64,000 bases of DNA from assembly GCA_900312665.1 (NCBI GenBank), contig ONZQ02000001.1, positions 1,925,677 to 1,989,676 on the forward strand, given 5' to 3'. Below are positions 13,480 through 23,447 of the stretch, piece by piece. The position numbers were made by a program, and so were the translations under genes. Every line of letters begins with the position of its first letter. Position 1 is the first letter of the stretch. This DNA comes from Cephalotrichum gorgonifer (lineage: Eukaryota > Ascomycota > Sordariomycetes > Microascales > Microascaceae). The notes under the pieces are model-generated. The model did no database searches, was not told the DNA's origin, and saw only the letters and a list, made by a program, of their open reading frames with translations.

Positions 13480-13610
13480 GTACGGAGTACAAGTACTTGC
13501 GGCGACGGTGAAAAGCAACGTCGAGCCCCCAAGGAGGAGTGAGCGATAATAATAGCTGGTCATACTAGATATTTCAGGACATTACCCTCCCCTCGTACGG
13601 AGTACTGTAC
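13480..13610. repeat. cluster of GTAC-type palindromes
   Basis: GTACGGAGTAC occurs at 13480-13490 and again at 13595-13605. The first overlaps GTACAAGTAC at 13487-13496. The second runs into GTACTGTAC at 13602-13610. All lie in non-coding sequence. Confidence 0.8.
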
Positions 13611-13990
13611 GAGTAATACTTGTATACCCGGCTTTTGGCCCTCTCAAGACTCGAGGCTCGAGACGGGACCTACCGTCCTGGAGCAATTCATACCTCCGAT
13701 GAAAGCGCTCTGATAGGAGTACATGTAGGGAAATAATAGGAAGGGTCTCAACGATAAGGCCCATATCCGCTCGTCCACTTTAGATGCCCGCACTCGTAGA
13801 CACCAGCGCCAAAAGTGACGGTAGGGATAGGTAGCCGTGCCAAGTCACCTTTGGAGCCGCCCGCGATGGTCGCGTCCCGCCCGCCACCCAGCCCCATGCA
13901 TGGGAGGGAGGGAAGGAAAGGAGGGACCCACACTATCGGCTGATTCAGCCAGTCACAATCATTAAAGGTCCAGTCCCGCCCTCGCAAATC

Positions 13991-16900
13991 ATCTCTCGTC
14001 GTCCCCTCTCCTCCTCAACTTCCACGACCAATCAATCCTCCTCGCACCAGGGAAAAACGAATCAATCAGGTTCGAGTCTGAACCCCAGCGACGCTCTGGT
14101 TGGTCTCTTCAATCCATCCGCCATATCTTATTTCGAAACAAGCATTTGGGGACCCTACTACCGTCGGGCCCTTCTTCCAGCCAGTCAGAGGCTTATTCTC
14201 AATTGATTTTATCCATTTCTGACACCCATTCCTCTCTCGGCAAAGCCCCGCGAAATCTTACCTTTGGAGGTCTCGTGGAAAACACGTACCCCATCCCCAA
14301 ATCCACACGGTCCGTGTACGAGTACGAATACTCGCACCTCCGTCTCGCCCTTGAGTATCCTGCAGCCTGTCCGCCCCGGCGAAGAAAGAGGCCCGCGCTC
14401 GAACAGAGAAAAAAATAATTAGGAAGGGTAAGGATCAAGAATTGTGTGGAGGATACGCGTTGCCGCGCAGCCTCGTCACATTGCTATGTCATTTATGTCC
14501 CTTGTCATAATTTCCTTCTCTCAGCCCCAGAGCGGCGTTTCTCGGGCGCGTTGGCCCCTCGAACTCGCACGTCCCAGCACGCGCATGTCCCCCGCTAACA
14601 ATGCGCTGATCAAATACCAGACCGTGCCTGACTTAATTCGCCCATTCGCCCGCCAAAACCATCCAACGGCAAATCAGCACCCACAATTCTCCCCCTCGCT
14701 ACACCTCGTGGGCAAATCGCAATCGCCCAGACAAATTCAATTCCGCAATTCATCGCGCGCGCCCTATCATCTTCGACTCCGACCTGATTTCCATCGCAAT
14801 TGGCTAGTATACTAATCAGGTGACGGCAACTGTCTGCGGAACACCACTTGTCGACGCTAACGACGAGGCGGAGCTCCAGGTCAACCTGTCCGAGGGAACG
14901 AATCGATTCACGTCGTCTCTCCAGACCCGGTGGTTCTGGGTCTCGCTTAGAAAACAAACGACAGTCGACGCGACTGGACGTGATTGGTACGTACCTTGCT
15001 CGATATCTTCATCACTTAATTCCTTTTATATTCGATTTCCTCCGCGACGAGGGACGGACCCTGCGTACAGAATGTGACGCGAAGCCGCGGCCATAACTGT
15101 CGCATCGTCTTATATTCCCTATGCCATTTGCACCATCTACGCGTCCTCACTCTCCCCTCCCCTTGGTACCGCCCCGCTATCCTTCGCCCACTGTTTATTG
15201 GCACTCCGTTTGCCGGCCCCTCTATATCTCGAGCCCCCCAAGTCTCTCTGGCGCATTGCCTAAACCCCCATCGGTATAGTGCCGACTGTCAGTTGGTCCA
15301 CGGGGTGGACCTTCGTTACTCTTCCGAATTGGGCGCACACAACTGGTCTCAAGGAAGCGCAGCATTTGAGGTACGTGAGTACGACATCTGTCTGTCTTCT
15401 CCGTTTTACTCCATGGAGCCATTTGTTGTCTTCCCTCCCCTCCAATATGTCATTTCACCTACCACGGCCCATGCCGAGCTTGCTCGCTGCTGGGTCATGT
15501 TCCCTACGCGGTCTCGCCCAACACGTGAATTCGCTCAGCTCCCCATTAGTATGGTTTGCATCCGCTCTCCTGCAGCATTGTCCCCCAGAGCATTTTTCTA
15601 GTCGCCTATTCTCCTCCCTCACCCTAGTTGAGTAGCTGGGCGGGTGGGGCTTGTGTCTCTCTCCCAAAAAACCACATAGGGGAAAAGGCGGCAGCATGAG
15701 CGGAGAAGAGCGGGGGTATATCGTGAACCATACTTGCTTTTAGCCTTAACGGCCACCAACAGCAATTTGGCTCGACCTGTCCGTCTGGCGTGAAGCCCGC
15801 TCCTTGGCTTGTCTGGTGGCAAGATGGCTTCTACCCTGGATGCCTCTCGTCTCAAGGCTCGCGGCCCTGTCTTCGTGGGCAGAGCCTAATGCGCCCAAAT
15901 TCTGCTGCATGCGAGTGTCGCTAAGCGCCTGTCCACCTACCCACCTGCACACGCGGCGTCCAGGCTGGTTCTGGGCTGACCCTTGGTGTTTTCCGAGTAC
16001 ATTTCATCTTCCTCTTCCCTTGCTTTTGTCGTGGTAGCCCGCAGCCCTGGAATAGCGGGGTTGGTCTTGGTGCAGTGAGCTGGTGGGCCAGACCATGCAT
16101 GCATGGCACGGCGCTGCGTGCTTTGCCAACGCATCACCCCAAATGCGGTCGAAGGCACTCGCGACTTTTTTCCTTTCCTTTCTACACCCCCCTAGCACAC
16201 TCCCCCCCGTCATTTCACCCATCCCCCATGGCTCCCGCCGTCGCCGCTCCCGCCCCTCACTTCTTCGCCGTTAATTGGCACCAGTGTTGGCTTGCCGTTC
16301 ATTATACCAGACTTCATTTAGAGGGATATGCGAACTGACAGTTGTTCGGATAGACTCTTGACATAAACAGCGAGCTGTTCGTCTATTAGTCGGCCTCCCT
16401 TCGCCCCCATCGGAAGCAATCATCTTGCGGCCTCGCCGACCACCCATTGTGCAAACGGTACTTGTTTCCTAGCTTTTCGGTAAGATACCACCCAACGTCA
16501 CCACGGGGAGATACATGGCCCTGTGCCTCTGTATCTTGCAGTTCGCCCTCCACCCCCTTTCTATCCCCACCCAGACCAAGGCTAAGCCACTCGTCACTAC
16601 AGCCCCGCGACTGCGACACCTCCGTATTCTGCATATGTCGTGGCGGACCATTTGGGCTACGCTCCTACCAGATTCGCCTCCTGCCAGCTCATCCACGCAT
16701 ATCCAATAGATTAGAGGTCTCACCCCCATCAACACCTGGCCGTGAGGTACCCATCTGACGCCGACGCGTGCCCAACTAATACCCAAACACCTGGGCCATT
16801 TTAAACATCAACCCTCCGTATAGGCGACTGGAATCGTTGAAACCTATTCGTCCCTTTCATCTTCCTGTCATCTGTCACCCTCCTATCGATACCCACAACG

Positions 16901-17088
16901 CTCAGCTCGACTACCAATTCCTGGTTCCCCGCTCCGATTAATTACCCACACGGAACGGTCGCACCCCAGGCACATCCACGTCTCTTAGACCCCATTGGCG
17001 CCTTCAGAACCGCGACGAAGACATCGATATCGAGACTTGCCCAGCGCAAGATTTGGTAATTCGGTGGATTTTGACGCTCCACCAGGGT
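13991..17088. other. non-coding stretch upstream of HAP2
   Basis: No gene is supported. The longest frame (15074-15601, plus) starts at GTG, not ATG, and its translation shows no family features. The sequence becomes pyrimidine-rich and then CAA/CCA-rich toward 17 kb, as expected for a fungal promoter and a long 5' leader of the HAP2 gene. A GTACGAGTAC motif lies at 14316-14325. Confidence 0.5.
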
Positions 17089-17268
17089 ATGGGATACGGC
17101 CAATACGCTCAGTAACAATAACAACAAGCGAACACGCTCTCGTATACCGATTCCACAGGCGCAAACGCCGTCACGTCAGCGACCAACCACAACCTCGACT
17201 CCCACGGCGCGCAAGCCTCTTCGATTCTTCCACAACAAGCACAAGGCGCGCCCAACTAAAGCCAGAAG
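17089..17268 (+). other. protein-like frame upstream of HAP2, broken by three TAA codons
   Basis: This segment is in the same frame as the HAP2 start at 17269. Read through, it gives MGYGQYAQ, a Gln-rich tract with TAA at 17113-17115 and 17119-17121, then 45 open codons beginning QQANTLSYTDSTGANAV and ending QQAQGAPN, then TAA at 17257-17259 followed by SQK and the HAP2 ATG. Gln-rich, loosely conserved N-termini are typical of fungal HAP2. Each TAA is one C-to-T change from CAA (Gln). The segment may be a decayed N-terminal exon, 5' leader with a small uORF (17089-17115), or partly intronic: AACTAAAGCCAG at 17254-17265 resembles a branch site plus acceptor. Confidence 0.45.
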
Positions 17269-18024
17269 ATGTATCAGCCACAGTACGGAGTGCCCCAGCA
17301 GTCGATGCACTATGGGATGCCTCAGATTCAAGCGGCGGCCATGGCGGCGACAGCAGCGGCGTCCGGATCAAATTACCCCTATATGTCCTCTGACCAAGGC
17401 CTACCACAGCGATCGCCGACGCTAGGAGGTTCCAACTCGAAGGGCGAGAAGCGAGGACCGCGGTCGCCCACACAGCTGAACAATGTCTCGCAGATGGCGG
17501 GCCAGCGGCAGATTGTGGGCAGCCCTGGGATCCCCGGGTCTCAGCCCATGATGAGCCACGTCTCCAGGCCGGGTGTTCCAACTCCAGGTGGGATGGGTCA
17601 TCCGCCGTCAATGCAGCATCCCCAGTCCCCGGAGATAGCGACCGGACCGGTGGAGGAGTCGCCGTTGTATGTCAACGCGAAGCAGTTCCACCGAATACTC
17701 AAGAGACGAGTAGCGCGACAGAAGCTGGAAGAGCAACTCCGACTGACGTCGAAGGGTCGAAAACCCTATCTACACGAGTCCCGGCATAATCACGCTATGC
17801 GCAGACCTCGAGGACCCGGTGGGCGGTTCTTGACAGCGGGAGAGAGCGCAGCTCTAGACAAGCAGGAGGGGGCTGAGGGAGGGGCCGAGTTGAAGGAAGG
17901 AGACTTGGGTGATGTCTCGCCAGGGTCTAAAACCGGCAGCAAACGAAAGTCTGAAGCAGACCTGTCTTCGCCGAACAAGAAGGCGAAAACGGAGCGCTTA
18001 CTGCAGGGCAAGCCGGAGGCGTGA
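17269..18024 (+). CDS. HAP2: CCAAT-binding factor subunit HAP2 (HapB, NF-YA)
   Basis: DNA-contacting subunit of the heterotrimeric CCAAT-binding complex, which in filamentous fungi regulates respiration, iron, redox and secondary metabolism genes from the nucleus. The conserved core is complete. The subunit-association helix is at about residues 129-158 (ESPLYVNAKQFHRILKRR and following). The DNA-binding part is at about 164-187 (KPYLHESRHNHAMRRPRGP and following). The C-terminus has basic KR and KK clusters that resemble nuclear import signals (about 225-246). The first 120 residues are Gln/Met/Pro/Ala-rich, as in other fungal HAP2 proteins. The start MYQPQYGVPQ is the first ATG in this frame after the last in-frame TAA (17257-17259). 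The protein is 251 residues with no intron inside the frame. An N-terminus extended by splicing is possible. Confidence 0.95.
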   Translation: MYQPQYGVPQQSMHYGMPQIQAAAMAATAAASGSNYPYMSSDQGLPQRSPTLGGSNSKGEKRGPRSPTQLNNVSQMAGQRQIVGSPGIPGSQPMMSHVSRPGVPTPGGMGHPPSMQHPQSPEIATGPVEESPLYVNAKQFHRILKRRVARQKLEEQLRLTSKGRKPYLHESRHNHAMRRPRGPGGRFLTAGESAALDKQEGAEGGAELKEGDLGDVSPGSKTGSKRKSEADLSSPNKKAKTERLLQGKPEA

Positions 18025-18678
18025 GCGGCGGTATCGCCCTCTTCTGCATGAGCGGCCTCGCGACGGGATAGCGGCCCCTTGGCATGGATACTTCCGTCGG
18101 ACCTATCTACCGAGCTACATGCGCCACCTCGGAATCCCGTCCCGCGTGTCATGACGGAATGATGCTGGCATACACTATTCGAGACCACGGATTGCCTTCA
18201 ACAGCTGCATGCGATGGGTGGCGCGCCTTGCACTCCCGCTCGGGCCACGCCTAGGGAACTTGTGGAGTCTTACCTTCTCGCCCACCGCGCTTATACCCGC
18301 CGGGGCTCGTGATGGTGATTTACCCATCATCATGTCTTTTTATCTCCTCTGTCTATCTGATTACATACAGCTCCTTGTCTGGTGTCAGCATGGGGCACAT
18401 CCATCCATTCATGGTTTGGGTGCATACATACGCAACCGGGAACTGGGAAGGAAGAATGCATGGACGATTCGACGAAGGATACCCCCTTTTTAAGTGCCCT
18501 CTACACAACTGTCAATTCTGTTTTTTTTTTTTGTTTTGGGAGGGCTCGACCGTTGTTTAATACGGCCCTGGCTCATTGTTTCGTTTATTTCCTTTGTAAA
18601 GAAGGTCTCTCCCCTCATATCCCGCTTGTCCTTTTACTTCGGGGAAGGTTAGTTTCCATTCGAGCACAGAACTCACTT

Positions 18679-18711
18679 TACTACTACTCTTACTACTATT
18701 ACTACTACTAT
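18679..18711. repeat. imperfect TAC trinucleotide tract
   Basis: Repeated TAC/ACT units with a few interruptions, followed by a T run. It is a simple-sequence repeat downstream of HAP2. Confidence 0.75.
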
Positions 18712-19232
18712 TTTTTGTTCGGGTTCTCCTTTTCCTCTTGTTGATGGCGGGTCGGGCGAGTTCGGAAATTGGTCTGGTTACCACAGAACGGATATGGGGG
18801 TGGTGGGCGTCCGCGCGATGGAAAAGGCGAGGTTTTGGCTGGGTCCGGTGGGAATCGGGAGGAGGGTGAAACCCGGAAAATAAGAAGAACAGGCAGGACT
18901 GGTGATCTTCGCAGGAAGATAAGATGAGGTTTGGGAATGCGTGGAAAAAGAAAATTTAAGAAATTGGCCCCTTGCACACACTCCCCCCCATTTTTGACGA
19001 TTCTACCCATGGTTCGCGGTGGATCTGGCGCGCTTTTCCTTTGTTTCCCTCGTCACTTTTTTATTTATTTATTTATTGGGAAGGATATAGACCCTTACGA
19101 GGACCGGTTCGTCACCGGATGCGGCTCCTGATGAATATATTAGCGAGCATATGACAGAAAATCTACTGTGTTCTGTAATGTGTTGCTTCTCTGGGACACC
19201 AATTCGATGTCATGGTGTGGGCATGTACGTAT

Positions 19233-19234
<2 letters not shown>

Positions 19235-19263
<29 letters not shown>
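19235..19263. repeat. GT dinucleotide microsatellite, about 14 units
   Basis: An uninterrupted GT tract of 29 bases in the intergenic region between HAP2 and the phosphotransferase gene. Confidence 0.9.
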
Positions 19264-19265
<2 letters not shown>

Positions 19266-19733
19266 TACCTGCCCAGTATGTGTCCTGCCGACTACACGGC
19301 ACAGCGTAGAGAGCCAGAGTGCCGTACAAGTATGTGGTTTAGTTGCGGAGCGCAGCTGGGTGGTTTTCCCCGGATGGGGTGCCCCCCCTCGGCCCAAGCT
19401 CTTTCCTTAGCTTCGGTTCGGTAGCGTCCGCTGGCCGTCCCCGCAAAACGGACCTCGGCATACCCAATTGCGCACGGTAGTCTTACTTCACACGACCGAC
19501 TGACCGAGCGACCACCTATCGCAAAGTATTAATAGAACCCACCTCGAACTTCTTGAGTTATTCCACTACGCTTTGGGAAGTTTAAGTCCGTTTGTTTCTA
19601 ATTCTTTGGGTCGAAATCCTAACTACTAGTTCCCATTCTCTTGGGGTTCTCACCGTCTCACACAACTTTCTTTCCCTCTCCGTTTCCATATACTTACTTT
19701 GTACGGTCTACAACGATCTACGATCTGCCCGTC

Positions 19734-21377
19734 ATGGCTGGCCCGATGCGACAGGTCATCGACCAGGCCAAGCTGGAGCGATATCTCAGCGAGGCGGTCC
19801 CGGAGATCAAGGTGCCGCTAGAAATCAAACAAGTAGGCCCCATGCCCTTTCTCCCCCTCTACCACCCCTAGGTCAATCTCACCATCACTCTCGTTCCTGT
19901 CTCTCCACTCCCCTCCCCCCTTCCCTTTTTCCACCTTTCTACGGTGACCACCCCGCCCGCCCAGATCTGACGAGGAAACCGCAGTTCGGCTTCGGCCAAT
20001 CCAACCCCACCTACCAGCTCACCTCCATCCCCACGGGGGCGCGCTACGTCCTGCGGAAGAAGCCGCCGGGGAAGCTGGTCTCCAAGTCGGCGCACCAGGT
20101 CGAGAGGGAGTACCGCGTCATGAAGGCCCTGGGGGAGGCTGGTGCCGAGGGCGACGGGAAGGTCCCCGTGCCGAGGATGTACTGCCTGTGCGAGGACGAC
20201 GCCGTCATCGGCACGCCCTTCTACGTCATGGGCTTCCTGGACGGGAGGATCTTCGAGGACTTCAGCATCCCGGGCGTCACACCAGCGGAGCGGACCGCCA
20301 TGTAAGTTCTTCTACCCCCCCCCCCCCCCGTCCGCACAAACCCCCAAACCAAACCCCACCGCCGAGCATGCTTCCGTTCCCCTTGACCCCGCCGAAATCT
20401 CCCAGGTCGTGAGATATTGGTCCGGGGAAGGTAGGGGAAGAAAAAAACAAAGGGGTAAACGAGGCATTGACATGAACCCCGTTGCGCGTGTGGGGGGGCT
20501 TCTATCTTAGGTGGGAAGACGCCATACGCACACTCGCGGCCCTGCACTCCATACCGCCGGGCTCGATCGGCCTCGACAACTTCGGGAGGACGTCGGGCTT
20601 CTACCCGCGCCAGCTGAAGACGTGGACTACCATTTGCCGGGCCCAGTCGCCCGTGCGCGACGTCGATACGGGCCGCCCCGTAGGAGACCTGCCGAGGATG
20701 GGGGACCTCGTAGGGTACTTCGCCGACGCGGAGAAGCAGCCCGTCGACAGGTCGACGCTCGTACACGGGGACTATAAGATCGATAACCTGGTGTTTCACA
20801 AGACGGAGCCTAGGGTCATTGGCATCTTAGAGTGCGTTTCTCCCCTCCCCCCTTCATCTCTCGTCCTTCCCCAGATACCCCCTTTTTAAACCACCCACCC
20901 ACCATCATGTCCCCCCTGAATAAGTAAGCACAGGCGCACAAGTGGAAGACAGTTCTGCTAACAGACGGGGTATGAAGCTGGGAGATGTCAACGATAGGCC
21001 ACCCCCTCTCTGACCTCTCCAACCTCCTAACAGCCTTCACCACCACCCCGGGCTCGGGCCTCTCCCCCACCTCCCACCTCTCTTCCTCCGCCTTCCTGCC
21101 GGGCCAGACCCCCGGCCTCCCGACCAAGGACCATCTTCTTGCTCTCTACGCCTCCCTCACATCCTACGACCCTAGGATGGGCGGTGAGGTGGCCTGGGGC
21201 GCGGCCTTCAACCTCTTCCGGCTGGCCGCGGTCTGTCAGGGCATCGCCGCGCGGCACGCCGTGCGCCAGGCAAGCTCGGAGAAGGCGGCAGTTCACGCTG
21301 CGGAGCGGGGCCCCCTTGCTGAGCTCGCCTGGGCCATGGTTGTCGAGAAGGAAAGGAGTAACAAGGCGAAGCTATGA
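19734..21377 (+). CDS. APH-fold phosphotransferase (ACAD10/11 kinase-domain-like), 4 exons
   Basis: Exons 19734-19832, 19985-20301, 20511-20831 and 20978-21377 join in frame to 378 residues. All junctions are GT..AG, with branch sites CTGAC before exon 2 and CTAAC before exon 4. The kinase-like fold is recognisable: a nucleotide-binding region around FGFGQSNPTYQL, a YVLRKKPPGKL segment with the likely ATP-binding lysine, the catalytic HGDYKIDNLVFH loop, and the metal-binding ILDWE motif created by splicing exon 3 to exon 4, followed by IGHPLSDLSN. This matches the aminoglycoside-phosphotransferase-like domain found in ACAD10/ACAD11 and in many fungal stand-alone proteins. The substrate of the fungal enzymes is unknown to me. 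ATP-dependent small-molecule phosphorylation is inferred from the motifs. It converges with the F-box gene downstream. The C15 run at 20315-20329 lies inside intron 2. Confidence 0.92.
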
Positions 21378-21803
21378 TGCCGTACGAGAACGTCCGAAAG
21401 AAATATCATAGGGTATATTATGCATAGAGTTCAAATCTGAGATAAGGTAGCCCTCGCAGGCCATACCGGCGAGGGGGATGGGGGGGAAAGGGGGGCGTTT
21501 GCACCACATGAAAGAAGACGTGCAAGTTAAAATACATGTAGACATTGCCATGCTTGCCAGTCTAGCTTGTCCACCGGACTCCCAGAATCCTTAACCCCAT
21601 TGTCCATTCCTACGCCTCAGCAGTCCCAGTTCCAGTCCGATTCCGTTACCTACCCAAATCAACCAGACGCCACGGCCCACCGCGGAAAGAGAGATCAGCT
21701 AGGAAGAATAAATAACAAGGCACGTTCAACCTTAGACTTCGGAAACATTGCATAACGCCCAGGCAGAGGCGGGGCAAGCCTGCGAGACGAACAAAGAATA
21801 CCT
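21378..21803. other. convergent intergenic region
   Basis: Lies between the 3' ends of the phosphotransferase gene (plus) and the F-box gene (minus). It probably carries both 3' UTRs and terminators. No further gene is seen. Confidence 0.6.
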
Positions 21804-23447
21804 CTAGTCTAGGTACTGCTCATCCCACGGGTCCCACCCGAAGTCATGGTCCGTATCAAGATAGTCGTCTAGGCCCATCATGTGATGGTCTAACAATTCT
21901 TGGAAGAGGAACGCGTCAAAGTCGTCGAACTCATCGAATTCGTCAAGCTCGTCGGACATGTCTGTCCAGTGTAGAAGAAAGCCAGCGTCGTCAATGCGGT
22001 CGGAAACCCACTTCTTCTTTAACCAGTCCGGGCCCGTAATGGCATGGGTTCCCCTCTTATGCACGAAATGGGGGTCTCCGACAGCTTCTTGGCTACGGAA
22101 CCGGGTTCCGAAGCATCGGACAAGCTGGAGCGTGGCGGGCATTCGGTGATTCAGTGGTCGTTCGACTGCCAGGATTTGGACGACGACGGTTTCTTTCGCG
22201 GCCTTTCCGACTGCTCTCCTGATCTGGGTGCGCATCCGGTCATCCGGGCAGTCCAGGGACTTGGGGACGCCACTCCAGCATACGTGGAATCTCGACTCCA
22301 AATATGTTTCCTCAGGTTTCTCTGCTGGGTCCTTAATCGTCATTCTCGACAAGTTTAGATGCACTGTGTCGTAGAGCGCGTCCATTCGCAGGCCCCCTGT
22401 GGCAACGTTGGCAGGAGTTGTGATTGACATTGGCAGAGCGGCCATTCCGACCGCCCTCGTTGTCGTTGGAGACTCCAGGAGTGCCTTGTAGTAGTCGTAA
22501 TGGGGGTGAACGGCGTAGTTCACATCGACAAGGGTACGTTCGGCGTATGCCAGTCTTTTTACGGGCGGTTGGCGAACAAGCATACGGCGCCAACTAGCGC
22601 CTTCTCGGAGGTACCGTTCAAGTTTGGCCGTGTCTCGCGTTGGCCACTGAGCGACCGGCCTCCATTTGGCGGGCTGGGGATTGCTATGGCGTGGGCACGA
22701 GGAGTCGGGAAGATCACTGGTGTTTGTGCTCGCAACGGGCGTCTTGTCTCCTTGGCTGCTAAGACCGGTAGTCATGGGGCCATTGGTTTCGGATGTATTT
22801 TTGGTGTCGCCATCGCCATCGTCATCGCCAGTATCGCCCTCCCCGGTAAATACGCGATCCAGATCTACCGGGTGGTCGCGCGTCCCGGTGCCATGCTGAG
22901 CATTGGGGTCAATCGCTTCGGCCCGGAAAGGCGGGATCCGAACGTCAAACATGGTATAGAAGTCCATCTCTGGGAGTCCATGTATGTGGTGACACTGGCT
23001 GGTGTTCCTCGAGGAGAAGAAATACGCGAAGTGCTTCTCCAGTATGGGGTTTTTCAGGGGATCCATAGAGCATTTGGGATTCTCGTGTATGGGAAGAAAG
23101 AATAGAGCTTGCTGGATGAGAGTAGACGTCTGGATAACAGAGTGCCAGCGCGTGGAGACGCGACATGCCGAGGTAAGCAGGGTCTCCTGGTCGCACTCGA
23201 GGAGTATCTTCTCCATCAGCTCTGTAACACCAAACACACACTGAGAGGCATCTGACCGCTCAGACGAGGCCGAAGCCGAGGATTTGTATGACAAGGCTGT
23301 GGTTCTGGTAAATCGGGCACGTTTCGAGGGTTTCTCATCTTGCCCGAGACCCGACGCCGTCGAGGACACCGATCTCTTCCCAGATTTTGGAGCTGGAGCT
23401 GGAGCTGGAGCTGCAGCCTGCTTCCGCGGACGCAGCGTTGGCGACAT
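21804..23447 (-). CDS. F-box-like domain protein, 547 aa
   Basis: A single-exon frame from the ATG at 23447 (MSPTLRPRKQ) to TAG at 21804. The frame can be extended six codons upstream, but only to a GTG. The N-terminus is basic with an Ala-Pro repeat (about residues 11-20). Residues about 70-112 (VFGVTELMEKILLECD.. CRVSTRWHSVIQ) look like a fungal F-box: helix, Leu/Cys-rich middle and a conserved Trp. F-box proteins link substrates to SCF ubiquitin ligases through Skp1. The central part is acidic and Ser/Thr-rich, and a globular region follows. The last 50 residues are strongly acidic (DELDEFDEFDDFDAF and further Asp/Trp-rich sequence). The substrate is unknown. The gene converges with the upstream phosphotransferase and diverges from YVC1. 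Confidence 0.8.
   Translation of the reverse strand: MSPTLRPRKQAAAPAPAPAPKSGKRSVSSTASGLGQDEKPSKRARFTRTTALSYKSSASASSERSDASQCVFGVTELMEKILLECDQETLLTSACRVSTRWHSVIQTSTLIQQALFFLPIHENPKCSMDPLKNPILEKHFAYFFSSRNTSQCHHIHGLPEMDFYTMFDVRIPPFRAEAIDPNAQHGTGTRDHPVDLDRVFTGEGDTGDDDGDGDTKNTSETNGPMTTGLSSQGDKTPVASTNTSDLPDSSCPRHSNPQPAKWRPVAQWPTRDTAKLERYLREGASWRRMLVRQPPVKRLAYAERTLVDVNYAVHPHYDYYKALLESPTTTRAVGMAALPMSITTPANVATGGLRMDALYDTVHLNLSRMTIKDPAEKPEETYLESRFHVCWSGVPKSLDCPDDRMRTQIRRAVGKAAKETVVVQILAVERPLNHRMPATLQLVRCFGTRFRSQEAVGDPHFVHKRGTHAITGPDWLKKKWVSDRIDDAGFLLHWTDMSDELDEFDEFDDFDAFLFQELLDHHMMGLDDYLDTDHDFGWDPWDEQYLD

Larger units (their letters stand above)
4079..13990. other. gene-poor stretch; no coding region supported
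   Basis: About 10 kb in which every open frame is short, lacks recognisable motifs and has no convincing spliced continuation. The first kilobase is probably the promoter and leader of the minus-strand gene ending at 4078, and it includes the G-rich block 4808-4899. The rest holds small tandem duplications (10205-10246, 11310-11361) and GTAC-type palindromes (12040-12062, 13480-13496, 13595-13610). The base composition is mixed with many CG dinucleotides, so it does not look like an AT-rich, RIP-mutated transposon graveyard. I found no transposase, reverse transcriptase, long terminal repeat or tRNA. Confidence 0.55.
18025..19733. other. intergenic: HAP2 3' side and promoter of the next gene
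   Basis: No gene is supported. It contains a T12 run (18521-18532), a TAC/CTA trinucleotide tract (18679-18711), a TTTA repeat near 19060 and a GT microsatellite (19235-19263). The last 100 bases are pyrimidine-rich, as is common just upstream of fungal start codons. Confidence 0.6.

Noticed and set aside
13204..13563. A 119-codon minus-strand frame with a signal-peptide-like start (MTSYYYRSLLLGG)
   Set aside because: It has an ATG and a hydrophobic segment that could suggest a small secreted protein. There is no Cys pattern, no supporting context, and the frame overlaps palindromic repeats. It is too weak to list.
15074..15601. A 175-codon plus-strand frame upstream of HAP2
   Set aside because: It begins at GTG, has no ATG context and its composition looks random. 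It is more likely promoter or leader sequence.
17113..17259. A reassigned genetic code in which TAA means Gln
   Set aside because: SMD1 and the gene at 3428-4078 both end at TAA at sensible family or frame ends, so TAA is a stop in this genome.
17113..17259. A-to-I RNA editing rescuing the HAP2 upstream stops
   Set aside because: Sordariomycete editing typically turns UAG into UGG. UAA would need two edits to become a sense codon, at three sites.
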